The notes beneath the pieces are model-generated. The model searched no databases and was not told where the DNA came from. It was given only the letters and a program-made list of their open reading frames with translations. From assembly GCA_002005325.1 (NCBI GenBank), contig CP017315.1:1054001-1118000 (forward strand): a DNA stretch of 64,000 bases. Direction: 5' to 3'. Position numbers and translations under genes: made by a program. Positions 1-9,083 of the stretch are shown here, one piece after another; position 1 is the stretch's first letter, and each line of letters starts with the position of its first letter. The DNA comes from Candidatus Tokpelaia hoelldoblerii (lineage in GTDB: Bacteria; Pseudomonadota; Alphaproteobacteria; Rhizobiales; Rhizobiaceae).

Positions 1-706
1 AACCGGCACCTATATCCAGTTTTTTAAAGACGACACAACAGCTTTCAATGCCCGGAAACATGCGGTCATTGAAGGCAAGGGCGTCCTCAACAACCGTATT
101 TCGGAATATATTTTCAGCCGGCTGGAGCGGATCGGCATTCCCACCCACTTCATCAAACGGTTGAATATGCGCGAGCAACTGATTCATGCCGTTGAGATTA
201 TCCCTCTGGAAGTGGTGGTGCGCAATGTTGCCGCCGGCTCACTGGCAAAGCGTTTCGGCCTGGAGGAAGGCATGCCCCTGCCCCATACGGTCGTTGAATT
301 TTATTATAAAAAGGACTCACTCAACGATCCGATGGTTTCGGAAGAACACATTCTCGCCTTCGGCTGGGCAACCCCACAGGAACTGGAAGAAATTATGGCG
401 CATGCGGTGCGTATCAATGATTTTCTTTCCGGCCTTTTTCTTGGCGCCGGCATTCAGCTTGTCGATTTCAAGATGGAATTTGGCCGTATGTGGGAGAATG
501 ATATGATGCAGGTTGTTCTGGCGGATGAAATCTCCCCTGATTCTGCCCGCCTCTGGGATATGCAGACCGGAAACAAACTGGATAAGGACCGCTTCCGTCA
601 GGACCTGGGCGGGCTGGTTGAAGCCTATCAGGAAGTGGCGCGCCGCCTTGGTATTTTAAATGAAAATGAAACACCACGCCTGAAAAGACCGGTTCTGGTG
701 AAATGA
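1..706 (+). CDS. purC: phosphoribosylaminoimidazole-succinocarboxamide synthase, 5' truncated by the window
   Basis: The reading frame is open from base 2, so the true start lies before the window. PurC (SAICAR synthetase) joins aspartate to CAIR using ATP in purine synthesis. The visible part shows the family's conserved blocks: ...FKDDTTAFNARK at the left edge, then the VVVRNVAAGSLAKRFG segment and the DEISPDSARLWD segment, which belong to the nucleotide and CAIR binding core. About 235 residues are visible of roughly 255, so only a short N-terminal piece is missing. It is followed after 61 bases by purS, the usual Rhizobiales order. The internal ATG at 161 is not the start. Confidence 0.95.
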   Translation, partial: TGTYIQFFKDDTTAFNARKHAVIEGKGVLNNRISEYIFSRLERIGIPTHFIKRLNMREQLIHAVEIIPLEVVVRNVAAGSLAKRFGLEEGMPLPHTVVEFYYKKDSLNDPMVSEEHILAFGWATPQELEEIMAHAVRINDFLSGLFLGAGIQLVDFKMEFGRMWENDMMQVVLADEISPDSARLWDMQTGNKLDKDRFRQDLGGLVEAYQEVARRLGILNENETPRLKRPVLVK

Positions 707-767
707 TTCGCGCTTCCGGCTTTTCACCGGCACAGGTGGAAGCCGGTAAAACAGGGATGGAAAGATT

Positions 768-1010
768 ATGAAAGCCCGTATTACAGTGACCTTGAAAAAT
801 GCTGTGCTTGACCCGCAGGGCAAGGCGATCTCCGGCGCGCTGGAAAGCCTTGACTTCAAGGGTGTGCAATCCGTGCGTCAGGGCAAGATTTTTGATCTTG
901 TGCTTGCTGCACAGGATCAGGCCAGCGCCCGTCAGCAGCTGGAAGCCATGTGCGAAAAGCTGCTTGCCAATACGGTGGTTGAAAACTACCATATTGATCT
1001 TGTCCCTTGA
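768..1010 (+). CDS. purS: phosphoribosylformylglycinamidine synthase subunit PurS
   Basis: This 80-residue protein has the PurS pattern: MKARITVTLKNAVLDPQGKA, then the GVQSVRQGK and FDLVL strands. PurS is the small structural subunit that bridges PurL and PurQ in the three-subunit FGAM synthase, which turns FGAR into FGAM with glutamine. The length is normal for the family. The complex is three-part because purS, purQ and purL are separate genes here, unlike the fused PurL of enterobacteria. It lies 17 bases before the purQ ATG, in the same operon. Confidence 0.95.
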   Translation: MKARITVTLKNAVLDPQGKAISGALESLDFKGVQSVRQGKIFDLVLAAQDQASARQQLEAMCEKLLANTVVENYHIDLVP

Positions 1011-1027
1011 AACTTCAGTGCAATCCT

Positions 1028-1696
1028 ATGAAAACCGCTGTTATCCAATTCCCCGGCCTGAACCGTGACCGTGACATGATAGCGGCGCTCACCAGAATTT
1101 CCGGCCATGCCCCGCTCACCGTCTGGCAGACAGAAACAAGTATTCCTGATGTGGATATGATTGTCATCCCGGGCGGGTTTTCCTATGGCGATTATTTACG
1201 CTGTGGCGCAATTGCCGCCCGTCAGCCGGTGATGCAGGCCATCCGCGAGCAGGCTGAAAAAGGCGTGATGATTCTCGGTGTGTGCAACGGCTTTCAGATC
1301 TTGCTGGAAGCAGGCCTGCTGCCCGGCGCTTTGATGCGCAATACATCCTTGCGTTTTGTCTGCCGCGAGGTGAAGCTGGAAGTTGCCAACGCCAACACGC
1401 CGTTTTCACGCGGCTACAATCAGGGACAGGTTTTCCGCTGCCCGGTTGCCCATCATGACGGCAACTATTTTGCTGATGAGGAAACTCTCAACCGGCTGGA
1501 AGGCAACGGGCAGATTGTGTTCCGTTATGCCGGGGGGACAAACCCGAACGGTTCCGCCCGCGATATTGCCGGTATTATCAATGAGCACGGCAATATACTG
1601 GGTATGATGCCCCACCCGGAAAACCTGATTGAGCCGGCGCATGGCGGTTCGGACGGGCGGGCGCTGTTTGCCGGCGCGCTGGGGGTTGCCCTATGA
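1028..1696 (+). CDS. purQ: phosphoribosylformylglycinamidine synthase subunit PurQ
   Basis: PurQ is the glutaminase subunit of FGAM synthase and supplies ammonia to PurL. It is a class I glutamine amidotransferase: it starts MKTAVIQFPGLNRDRDM, has the nucleophile cysteine in GVCNGFQILLEAG, and the catalytic His-Glu pair in MMPHPEN near the C-terminus. The ATG at 1028 gives the family's normal N-terminus and about 222 residues; a TTG at 1007 would add seven residues without support. Its stop overlaps the start of the following lipoprotein gene by four bases, which implies translational coupling. Confidence 0.94.
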   Translation: MKTAVIQFPGLNRDRDMIAALTRISGHAPLTVWQTETSIPDVDMIVIPGGFSYGDYLRCGAIAARQPVMQAIREQAEKGVMILGVCNGFQILLEAGLLPGALMRNTSLRFVCREVKLEVANANTPFSRGYNQGQVFRCPVAHHDGNYFADEETLNRLEGNGQIVFRYAGGTNPNGSARDIAGIINEHGNILGMMPHPENLIEPAHGGSDGRALFAGALGVAL

Positions 1697-2085
1697 TCCC
1701 CGCCTCACGCCTGTTTTTTCTTGCAGCTTGCACCACGGGGCTTGCAGCGTGTGCTCAAGGCCCCGGCCACAGCCGGTTTCAAAGCCGGCAAAACGCCCTG
1801 CCCGCCATGGAGCAAATTGCGCTCAATGCCAATCGCTGCTGGTTTAAATCCGGTGACAGGGCATTCCAAGCCTATCGCCTTGCACCGGAATTACAATCCT
1901 TCAGCGGCCGGCCGCGCATTCTGGTTGTGCCCCATGATAATCAGGCAGGCAAACCGCTGCTTGTTATTGAGGCAACCGGCACACCGGCGCGCATTGAGGC
2001 CTATGGCGCTCTCATGCACGGCAAAACCGGAAAACGCATTGCCGGAAATATTCAACACTGGGCGCAGGGCGGAAAGTCCTGCTGA
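1693..2085 (+). CDS. small predicted lipoprotein between purQ and purL
   Basis: The product has 130 residues and a lipoprotein signal: a short positive start (MIPASRLFF), a hydrophobic run, and a lipobox LAAC with Cys20. The mature part is small and basic, with a WFKSGDRAFQAYRLAPEL segment and a hydrophobic RILVVPHDN strand. I recall proteins of this type in Rhizobiales genomes at the same place, but I know no function. The ATGA overlap with purQ and the 36-base gap to purL place it inside the purine operon. That a probable envelope protein is co-transcribed with FGAM synthase genes is odd. A purine-synthesis role is not supported by anything in the sequence. Confidence 0.75.
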   Translation: MIPASRLFFLAACTTGLAACAQGPGHSRFQSRQNALPAMEQIALNANRCWFKSGDRAFQAYRLAPELQSFSGRPRILVVPHDNQAGKPLLVIEATGTPARIEAYGALMHGKTGKRIAGNIQHWAQGGKSC

Positions 2086-2121
2086 CCGGACCTTGTTTTT
2101 ATTGGCGGAGCAACACATAAG

Positions 2122-4326
2122 ATGACTGTCAGCAACACAGCCGAAATCACACCGGAGCTTATCCGTGCCCATGGCTTGCAGCCGGATGAATATGAGCGCA
2201 TCCTGGCGCTGACCGGCCGTGAACCAACCTTGACGGAACTTGGCATTTTTTCCGCCATGTGGAATGAGCACTGTTCGTATAAATCGTCCAGAAAATGGCT
2301 GCGTACATTGCCGACCGAAGGCGCCTGCGTCATTCAGGGCCCGGGTGAAAACGCCGGTGTTGTCGATATCGGCAAGGGCGATTGCGTTGTCTTCAAGATG
2401 GAAAGCCACAACCATCCCTCCTATATCGAGCCCTATCAGGGGGCAGCTACCGGTGTCGGCGGCATTCTGCGGGATGTTTTCACCATGGGCGCGCGTCCCG
2501 TAGCGGCGATGAATGCGCTGCGTTTTGGCGCGCCCGACCATCCCAGAACCCGCCATCTGGTTTCCGGCGTGGTCAGCGGTGTCGGCGGTATTGGCAATGC
2601 TTTCGGTGTGCCGACAGTCGGTGGGGAGGTCAACTTTGACAAGCGCTATAATGGCAATATCCTGGTTAACGCTTTTGCCGCCGGCATCGCCAGAAGTGAC
2701 GCGATTTTCTACTCCAAAGCGGAAGGAATCGGCCTGCCTGTTGTCTATCTCGGTGCCAAAACCGGAAGGGACGGCGTTGGCGGCGCAACTATGGCCTCGG
2801 CGGAATTTGATGAATCGATTGAAGAAAAACGGCCGACTGTACAGGTCGGTGACCCGTTTACTGAAAAATGCCTGCTTGAAGCCTGCCTTGAACTGATGGC
2901 GACAGGCGCGGTTATCGCCATTCAGGATATGGGGGCGGCAGGTTTGACCTGCTCGGCGGTGGAAATGGGGGCAAAAGGCAATCTCGGCATTGAGCTTGAC
3001 CTTGACCGCGTGCCGGTGCGGGAAGAAAACATGACCGCCTATGAAATGATGCTTTCGGAAAGCCAGGAACGCATGCTGATGGTGCTGCAACCGGAAAAGG
3101 AACAGCAGGCCGAGGGTATCTTCCGCAAATGGGGGCTGGATTTCGCCATTGTCGGCAAAACCACGGATGATTTACGTTTCCGTATTCTGCATCAGGGAAA
3201 GGAAGTCGCCAATCTGCCGATCAAGGCCCTGGGCGATGAAGCACCGGAATATGACCGCCCATGGGTAGAACCGGCAAAGCCTGTGCTGCTTGATGCGGCG
3301 GATGTGGAAGAAGTCTCTGATCCGGGCGCCGCCCTGCTCACTCTTGTCGGTTCTGCCGATCACTCTTCCCGCCGCTGGGTGTATGAGCAATATGACACCC
3401 TCATTCAGGGCAACACGCTGGTGCGCCCGGGTTCAGACGCCGGCATTATCCGCCTTGAACAGGATGACGGGCGAGCGCTGGCGTTCTCAAGCGATGTCAC
3501 GCCGCGCTATTGTGAGGCCGACCCTTATGAGGGCGGCAAACAGGCGGTTGCCGAATGCTGGCGCAATATCACCGCCAGCGGTGCGCGCCCACTGGCGGCA
3601 ACGGATAATCTCAATTTCGGCAATCCGGAAAAGCCGGAGATCATGGGACAGTTTGTGGCTGCCCTCAAAGGCATTGGCGAGGCCTGCCGCGCGCTTGATT
3701 TTCCCATCGTTTCCGGCAATGTCTCGCTGTATAATGAAACCAATGGCGAGGCTATTTTGCCAACCCCGACCATGGCCGGCGTCGGCCTGATCGACGACTG
3801 GAGCAAAACCGCAACAATCGGCGGCATGCAAACAGGTGACATATTGTTGCTGATTGGCGGCGACGGTCGCCATCTGGGGCAATCGGCCTATCAGCGTGAC
3901 GTGCTGCATAAGAGTGAAGGCGCACCGCCACCGGTTGACCTTGCTGCGGAAAAACGTCACGGTGATTTTGTCCGCGGGCTGATTGTTGGCGGCCTCATCC
4001 ATACCTGCCATGATATTTCCGATGGCGGGCTGGCTCTGGCGCTGGCGGAAATGGCGATTCAATCAGCAAAAGGCGCTGAAATCACCCTTGGTGAAGGGCC
4101 GCGCCATGCCATTCTTTTCGGTGAAGATCAGGCACGTTATATTATCGCGGTTGCCCCTCGGCAGGCAGGCAGCATTATCAGCAAGGCGCGAGACGCAAAT
4201 GTGCCGGTGCGTGAGATCGGCACAGCCGGGGGCGATGCTCTTGTTGTCAGGGATTGCTTCACCCTGCCGGTTGCGGATATAATACTCGCTCATGAAAGCT
4301 GGTTTCCCGCCTTTATGGCGGGATGA
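2122..4326 (+). CDS. purL: phosphoribosylformylglycinamidine synthase subunit PurL
   Basis: This 734-residue protein is the catalytic subunit of FGAM synthase, in the small (PurS/PurQ-dependent) form. Visible marks are FSAMWNEHCSYKSSRKWL near the N-terminus, GDCVVFKMESHNHPSYIEPY for ATP and metal binding, the glycine-rich GGEVNFDKRYNGN and DMGAAGLTCSAVEMGAKGN stretches, and a repeated half with the GNVSLYNETNG motif and the DISDGGLALALAEMA motif. The length matches small PurL proteins. It follows the lipoprotein gene and precedes bolA closely, as in related genomes. Confidence 0.96.
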   Translation: MTVSNTAEITPELIRAHGLQPDEYERILALTGREPTLTELGIFSAMWNEHCSYKSSRKWLRTLPTEGACVIQGPGENAGVVDIGKGDCVVFKMESHNHPSYIEPYQGAATGVGGILRDVFTMGARPVAAMNALRFGAPDHPRTRHLVSGVVSGVGGIGNAFGVPTVGGEVNFDKRYNGNILVNAFAAGIARSDAIFYSKAEGIGLPVVYLGAKTGRDGVGGATMASAEFDESIEEKRPTVQVGDPFTEKCLLEACLELMATGAVIAIQDMGAAGLTCSAVEMGAKGNLGIELDLDRVPVREENMTAYEMMLSESQERMLMVLQPEKEQQAEGIFRKWGLDFAIVGKTTDDLRFRILHQGKEVANLPIKALGDEAPEYDRPWVEPAKPVLLDAADVEEVSDPGAALLTLVGSADHSSRRWVYEQYDTLIQGNTLVRPGSDAGIIRLEQDDGRALAFSSDVTPRYCEADPYEGGKQAVAECWRNITASGARPLAATDNLNFGNPEKPEIMGQFVAALKGIGEACRALDFPIVSGNVSLYNETNGEAILPTPTMAGVGLIDDWSKTATIGGMQTGDILLLIGGDGRHLGQSAYQRDVLHKSEGAPPPVDLAAEKRHGDFVRGLIVGGLIHTCHDISDGGLALALAEMAIQSAKGAEITLGEGPRHAILFGEDQARYIIAVAPRQAGSIISKARDANVPVREIGTAGGDALVVRDCFTLPVADIILAHESWFPAFMAG

Positions 4327-4339
4327 TAAGGAGAACTCC

Positions 4340-4579
4340 ATGGCAATGGATGCAGAGACCATTAAAGACCTGATTTGCGAAGGCATACCGGACGCAAAAG
4401 TCACTATCCGCGATCTGGCCGGTGATGGCAACCATTATGCGGCGGAAGTGATTTCGGAGAGCTTCCGCGGCAAAAGCCGCGTGCAGCAGCACCAGATGGT
4501 CTATGCCGCCCTTAAAGGCAATATGGGGGATGCCTTGCATGCGCTGGCGCTGCAAACCGGTGTGCCGGAAAAAGTATAA
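4340..4579 (+). CDS. bolA: BolA family protein
   Basis: The product has 79 residues and the BolA fold pattern: IKDLICEGIPDAKVTIRDL, a glycine-rich turn (GDGNHYAAEVISESFRG), and the helix SRVQQHQMVYAALKGNMG. The motif with His in GNHY and in QQHQMVY is typical of BolA proteins that pair with monothiol glutaredoxins to hold a [2Fe-2S] cluster. The ATG at 4340 follows an AAGGAG ribosome site; an earlier in-frame ATG at 4292 would overlap purL. It sits directly before grxD, so the two partners are encoded together. The likely role is iron-sulfur cluster trafficking and iron sensing. Confidence 0.93.
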   Translation: MAMDAETIKDLICEGIPDAKVTIRDLAGDGNHYAAEVISESFRGKSRVQQHQMVYAALKGNMGDALHALALQTGVPEKV

Positions 4580-4689
4580 GCTGGCTTTTTCCGGCAAAAT
4601 ACGCTAAAATCATTTCCGGTAATTCAAAAATATCCCCCTTGACACACGAGCGGTATCTTGAAACCGACTGGCAATTAAGGAAAAAACTG

Positions 4690-5025
4690 ATGACAACTGT
4701 CCGCGACTTTATTGATAATGAAATCAAATCCAATGATGTTGTGTTGTTTATGAAAGGCACACCTGATTTTCCGCAATGCGGTTTTTCCGGCCAGGTGGTG
4801 CAGATTCTTGACCATCTCGGCGCGCAATACAAAGGCGTCAATATTCTCTCTTCTGACGAGCTGCGCCAAGGCATCAAGGATTATTCTGATTGGCCGACCT
4901 TCCCGCAGCTTTACATCAAGGGCGAGTTTATCGGCGGTTGCGACATCGTGCGTGAAATGTTCCAGCAGGGCGAATTGCAGGCAATTCTTGAAGAAAAAGG
5001 CATTGCACTCAGCAAAGCCGGTTAA
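4690..5025 (+). CDS. grxD: monothiol glutaredoxin, Grx4 family
   Basis: This 111-residue protein is a CGFS-type glutaredoxin. The active site appears as FPQCGFSGQVVQILDH, with KGTPD before it and the glutathione-binding WPTFPQLYIKGEFIGGCDI segment after it. These proteins carry a [2Fe-2S] cluster bound by the active cysteine and glutathione, alone or with BolA, and deliver clusters to client enzymes. The ATG at 4690 is preceded by a TTAAGGAAA ribosome site. A TTG at 4639 would add 17 unusual residues and is rejected. A clear intrinsic terminator follows at 5058-5088. Confidence 0.95.
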   Translation: MTTVRDFIDNEIKSNDVVLFMKGTPDFPQCGFSGQVVQILDHLGAQYKGVNILSSDELRQGIKDYSDWPTFPQLYIKGEFIGGCDIVREMFQQGELQAILEEKGIALSKAG

Positions 5026-5057
5026 GCTTTCGCCAGCCATCCCCTGACAATCATAAA

Positions 5058-5088
5058 TAACAGGTTGTCTCAAAGCCTGTTATTTTTT
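5058..5088 (+). terminator. intrinsic terminator after grxD
   Basis: A 7-bp inverted repeat, TAACAGG at 5058-5064 and CCTGTTA at 5076-5082, is followed at once by six T residues (5083-5088). It lies 33 bases past the grxD stop and fits the end of the pur-bolA-grxD transcription unit. Confidence 0.7.
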
Positions 5089-5203
5089 ACCATGCCCCGG
5101 TCAGGACCAATTTTACAAACCGCGATTATTCGGTTATAGCTTGGGGCATTATGTGCAGACACGCCCTGCCTGTTTTTCACTCGGCACTAACAGAAATTGT
5201 TTC

Positions 5204-6475
5204 ATGACTGATAACGCTCTTCAGGAACGGCATATCGCCGCTGTTCGCTCCAAAATCGGCACACGGGAATTTATTATCCTTATGGCAGTGCTCATGGCGA
5301 CCAACGCCATAGCGATTGATATTATGCTGCCGGCCCTGGACCTGATGAGAAACAGTCTGAATGTAAGGACAGAAAATGCCGAGCAATATATTATTTTTTC
5401 TTATCTGATCGGCTTTGGCATTTCACAGCTGGCATTTGGCCCGGTGTGTGACCGGTTCGGACGGCGTATTCCGCTTATCTGCGGGCTGATCTTCTATTCC
5501 CTTTCCTCCCTGGCCTGTGTGTTTGCGCCAAGTTTTTCCGGCCTGCTCATTCTGCGCGCTATTCAGGGCATTGGCGCGGCCGCAACCCGTGTTATCACGG
5601 TTTCTATTGTCCGCGATCTTTACCATGGCCGCCGCATGGCCGAAGTCATGTCGATTGTGATGATGATTTTCATGATTGTGCCGATTCTCGCACCGGCAAC
5701 AGGGCAGACAATTCTGTTTCTCGGCCCCTGGCACCTGATTTTCATCCTGATGGCTGTCGCCGGATTGCTGATTACCCTGTGGGTTTTTGTCCGCCTGCCG
5801 GAAACAATTTTTGAAAAACGGCCCCTCACCTTCACCGCGGTTTCCGCCAGCTTCCGCCAAGTGCTCAGCAATAGGGTAGCTCTTTGCTATACACTGGCTT
5901 TTTCCATCATACTGGGCGGGCTTTTCAGCTCTCTCAACACAGCCAAACATATCTATGGTGATATTTACCAGCTTGGCACATGGTTTCCTGTCGCTTTTGC
6001 CGCCACAGCACTGTTCCAAGCCTGTGCCGCCCTTTTCAACGCCACATTTGTCGGCCGTTTCGGTATGCGCAAAATCTCCCACAGCCTGCTGCTGTCTTTC
6101 GTTTTTCTGTCCGCTGTCTGGTTTGCCTGGTCTTCCATAGAGGTCATCCCTTTCCCGGCCTATCTCGTGCTGTTCATGCTGCTGATGTTTTCTTTTGGCG
6201 GGCTGGGCGCCAATTTTAACGCGCTTGCCATGGAACCGCTGGGCAAGGTCGCAGGCACAGCTTCATCCGTTTTCGGCTTTATGCAGACAGTTATCGGTGC
6301 AACACTGGGCATTATTGTCGGGCAAACCTTCAACCAGACGACAACCCCTATCGCTGCCGGTTTCCTGTGCTTCGGCCTCAGCGCACTGGTTCTTGTACTG
6401 ATCGCGGAAAAAGGCAAATTGTTTCAGGCGCAAAACTCGCCGACAACAATCACCGAGCTGGATGACAGGAAATAA
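5204..6475 (+). CDS. Bcr/CflA family multidrug MFS transporter
   Basis: This is a 423-residue, 12-helix major facilitator protein of the Bcr/CflA drug:proton antiporter group. The first helix region (EFIILMAVLMATNAIAIDIMLPAL) holds the acidic residue in a membrane segment typical of the group. It is followed by the loop 2-3 motif GPVCDRFGRRIPL and by the helix 5 antiporter-like stretch GIGAAATRVITVSIVRDL. It probably exports small toxic compounds across the inner membrane; the substrate is unknown. The ATG at 5204 is preferred over a TTG at 5141, which would add a run of residues unlike the family. It has its own transcription unit between two terminators. Confidence 0.88.
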   Translation: MTDNALQERHIAAVRSKIGTREFIILMAVLMATNAIAIDIMLPALDLMRNSLNVRTENAEQYIIFSYLIGFGISQLAFGPVCDRFGRRIPLICGLIFYSLSSLACVFAPSFSGLLILRAIQGIGAAATRVITVSIVRDLYHGRRMAEVMSIVMMIFMIVPILAPATGQTILFLGPWHLIFILMAVAGLLITLWVFVRLPETIFEKRPLTFTAVSASFRQVLSNRVALCYTLAFSIILGGLFSSLNTAKHIYGDIYQLGTWFPVAFAATALFQACAALFNATFVGRFGMRKISHSLLLSFVFLSAVWFAWSSIEVIPFPAYLVLFMLLMFSFGGLGANFNALAMEPLGKVAGTASSVFGFMQTVIGATLGIIVGQTFNQTTTPIAAGFLCFGLSALVLVLIAEKGKLFQAQNSPTTITELDDRK

Positions 6476-6500
6476 AAAACGACGGCAAAACCCCCGCCGC
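6474..6500 (-). terminator. probable intrinsic terminator of the M20 hydrolase gene (minus strand)
   Basis: Read on the minus strand, GCGGC (6500-6496) can pair with GCCGT (6486-6482), with one G-U pair, around a G-rich loop. A run of six T residues follows (6479-6474). It is 23 bases past the stop of the minus-strand M20 gene. The stem is short, so confidence is moderate. Confidence 0.45.
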
Positions 6501-6522
6501 TATTCAGGAACTCCGCTTTAAG

Positions 6523-7689
6523 TCAGAAAGCCTGTTTTTTCGCCAGCCGCTGTTCAACGACTGCCCCCCACAGGATTGCCCCTGTCAGAATGATGTTGTC
6601 GTTAAAATCATATTTTGGATTGTGCAGCATGGCGCTGTCGCCATTGCCCAGGCCGATATAGCAACCGGGCACATGCTCCAGATAACAGGCAAAATCTTCC
6701 GAAGACATACGCTGTGCCCCCTGATGCACCTGTTCAGCCCCCAGAACGGCAGTTGCAATATCCCTGATAAAACCGGTTTCCTGTTCGCTGTTGATCAAAA
6801 CAGGATATTCTTTTGAATAGTCGATTTCATAATCAACATCAAAAGCCGCCGCCTGTTCCTTGACCACTGCCGTAATCCGCTTTTCCAGCAATGTCCGCAC
6901 GCCAGCCGACATGGAACGCACAGAAAGCTGCATTTCCACCGTTTCCGGAATGATATTGGAAGCCGTGCCCGCTTTCAGCACACCAACTGTGATAACGGCA
7001 TTCTCAAGCGGCGAAACATTCCTGGCGACAATCGACTGGAACGCTGTCACCATAGCAGCAGCAGCAACCACGGGGTCTTTGGCAAGGTGCGGCCAGCCGC
7101 CATGCCCGCCCACGCCCTTGACTTTGATGGCAACATTATCGCAGGAAGCCATCATCGCGCCGGCATAATAATAAACATTCCCTTCGGCAAACCCCGGCCA
7201 ATTGTGCAAACCATAGATTTCATCACAGGGAAATTTTTCAAACAGCCCTTCCTGTATCATATGATTCGCACCGCCGCCATTTTCTTCAGCAGGCTGAAAA
7301 ATAAGATGCACCGTACCGGAAAAATTCTTCGTTTCCGCCAGATATCTGGCCGCGGTCAGCAAGGTTGTTGTATGCCCGTCATGGCCGCAGGCGTGCATAA
7401 CCCCCTCGTTTTTACTTTTATAAGGCAAATCGCGCTCTTCCGTAATCGGCAAAGCGTCCATATCAGCGCGAATACCGATTGAGCGCCCCTCACCATTGCG
7501 CAAAGTGCCGACAACACCTGTGCCGGCCAGGCCCGTTGTCACCTCCCAGCCATAACGGCGCAAGAATGAAGCGACCAGTTGCGACGTTGCCTTTTCTTTA
7601 AACGACAACTCCGGATTGGCATGAAGCTGCCGGCGGATTGTAATCATCTCGTCAATATACTGGCCGATATGCTGTTCAATTCTTACCAT
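6523..7689 (-). CDS. M20 family amidohydrolase (hippurate hydrolase-like)
   Basis: This 388-residue protein belongs to the M20D zinc amidohydrolases, which include HipO, N-acyl-amino-acid hydrolases and IAA-amino acid hydrolases. The metal ligands are visible in MHACGHDGHTTTLL (Cys and two His), PAEENGGGAN (Glu pair), LHNWPG and SSEDFACYL. The dimerization domain lies around residues 180-290. It would cleave an acyl group from an N-acyl amino acid or similar amide in the cytoplasm. It is the last of three minus-strand genes after an amino acid permease and an MHS symporter, spaced 56-63 bases apart. This suggests uptake followed by hydrolysis of a conjugated amino acid. The precise substrate cannot be read from the sequence. 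Confidence 0.88.
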   Translation of the reverse strand: MVRIEQHIGQYIDEMITIRRQLHANPELSFKEKATSQLVASFLRRYGWEVTTGLAGTGVVGTLRNGEGRSIGIRADMDALPITEERDLPYKSKNEGVMHACGHDGHTTTLLTAARYLAETKNFSGTVHLIFQPAEENGGGANHMIQEGLFEKFPCDEIYGLHNWPGFAEGNVYYYAGAMMASCDNVAIKVKGVGGHGGWPHLAKDPVVAAAAMVTAFQSIVARNVSPLENAVITVGVLKAGTASNIIPETVEMQLSVRSMSAGVRTLLEKRITAVVKEQAAAFDVDYEIDYSKEYPVLINSEQETGFIRDIATAVLGAEQVHQGAQRMSSEDFACYLEHVPGCYIGLGNGDSAMLHNPKYDFNDNIILTGAILWGAVVEQRLAKKQAF

Positions 7690-7745
7690 TGGCCTGGCCT
7701 TCCTCTGTTATCCAAAAACCCCCTTATGCCGTTCCCCTGCATTAC

Positions 7746-9020
7746 TTAAGCTCTTTTCTCCTTAAACAGCAGATAGGAAGCAACGCCAATCAGCGTCATG
7801 GGAATGAGATAGTAAAGCGGGGCGACAGGATTGCCGCCGGTTATCTCCATGAGCTTGACGGCAACCGGCTGTGATGTGCCGCCAAAAATAGCCACACCCA
7901 GACTATAGGTGACAGCCATGGCCGTTGCGCGGACATGCACGGGGAAAGCTTCAACAACCAGCGTGGTTTTCATCGGCTGCGCCAGCCCCATGACAAATGA
8001 GCACAGCAGCAGCAGCGAGAAAAACAGCATGATATTGCCGGTCGAGACAAACATGAAACCCGCCAGCGCAATGGAAACAAGATGCAGCCCGATAATAGCG
8101 TATTTCCGCACCGGCAGCCGGTCATAGAACAGGCCGCCGAGGATATTGGCCACGGCAACAATCACATTGCTGGCCATGCTGATGAGATACGTCACCTCAG
8201 GCGGCAATGTCGTCACCTCCTGCAGAAAAGTCGGCATAAAAGACGTGACCGTAAAAGTCAGCATTGTGCCCGGGATAATCATACCGATAGAAGCAATAAA
8301 CTGCAGTCCGTGATCGCGCAGAATTTCCACAATCGGGGCTTGTGCCGTTTTCGCGTGCCGCTCAGCCTCGACATAGGTTTCATCAAGATTTTTTCTGATA
8401 TAAAGACCGACAGGAATAATAAACAGGGACAGCATGAAAGGAATACGCCAGCCCCACGCATACATCTGCTCGTCCGACAACCCCCAGAACAGAAGCGCCC
8501 CCAGCGCCGAGCCGGCAATGGCCGCAAAAGCCTGTGTGGTGAATTGCCAGCTGACATAAAAACCCCGGCTGCGCGGCGAGGCCGATTCCATCAGCAAGGT
8601 TGTAGCGGCCCCGATCTCCCCGCCGGTTGAAAAGCCCTGCAGCAAGCGGCCGATAATAATAAAACAGGGGGCGATAATCCCTAATGAGAACATCGACTCC
8701 ATGCCCTGGTAAGTCGGCGCAAAAGCAATACAGGCACTGCCCAAAGCCATCAGCATAATAGATAACAGCATGGAGGCCTTCCTGCCATGCCGGTCTGCGT
8801 AACTGCCAAGGTAAAGGCTGCCAAGCGGACGCATGACAAAGCCCACGCCAAATACAATAACAGAACTTAAAAGAGGATTGCTGGAACTGAAGAATAATTC
8901 CCCAATCAATTTGGCGAAAAAAGCATAGACTACAAAATCAAATACTTCAAGAAAATTGCCAATGCTGGCAGCCATAACAAGCTTTACATTATCTTTCTTT
9001 TTAAGCACTCTGGTATTCAC
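7746..9020 (-). CDS. MHS-family MFS metabolite:proton symporter
   Basis: This 424-residue transporter shows the metabolite:H+ symporter signature seen in ProP, ShiA and KgtP: the first helix ends GNFLEVFDFVVYAFF, and loop 2-3 reads GSYADRHGRKASMLL. RLLQGFSTGGEIGAATTLLMES follows, broken here only by sequence drift. About twelve membrane segments are present. The GTG at 9020 has a GGAGGA site seven bases before it. The TTG at 9053 that opens the frame would place that site inside the gene and is rejected. Substrates of the family are organic acids, betaines or dipeptides. Position between an amino acid permease and an M20 hydrolase suggests uptake of an acylated amino acid or related acid. Confidence 0.87.
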   Translation of the reverse strand: MNTRVLKKKDNVKLVMAASIGNFLEVFDFVVYAFFAKLIGELFFSSSNPLLSSVIVFGVGFVMRPLGSLYLGSYADRHGRKASMLLSIMLMALGSACIAFAPTYQGMESMFSLGIIAPCFIIIGRLLQGFSTGGEIGAATTLLMESASPRSRGFYVSWQFTTQAFAAIAGSALGALLFWGLSDEQMYAWGWRIPFMLSLFIIPVGLYIRKNLDETYVEAERHAKTAQAPIVEILRDHGLQFIASIGMIIPGTMLTFTVTSFMPTFLQEVTTLPPEVTYLISMASNVIVAVANILGGLFYDRLPVRKYAIIGLHLVSIALAGFMFVSTGNIMLFFSLLLLCSFVMGLAQPMKTTLVVEAFPVHVRATAMAVTYSLGVAIFGGTSQPVAVKLMEITGGNPVAPLYYLIPMTLIGVASYLLFKEKRA

Positions 9021-9083
9021 AGCATTCCTCCAGACAAAAGAAAATACATACAATATCTTTTATCCGGAGGAAATAAAAAAATT

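Noticed and set aside
1891..3090. 399-residue frame antisense to purL
   Set aside because: It lies opposite purL, which has all family motifs; the antisense product has no recognisable pattern.
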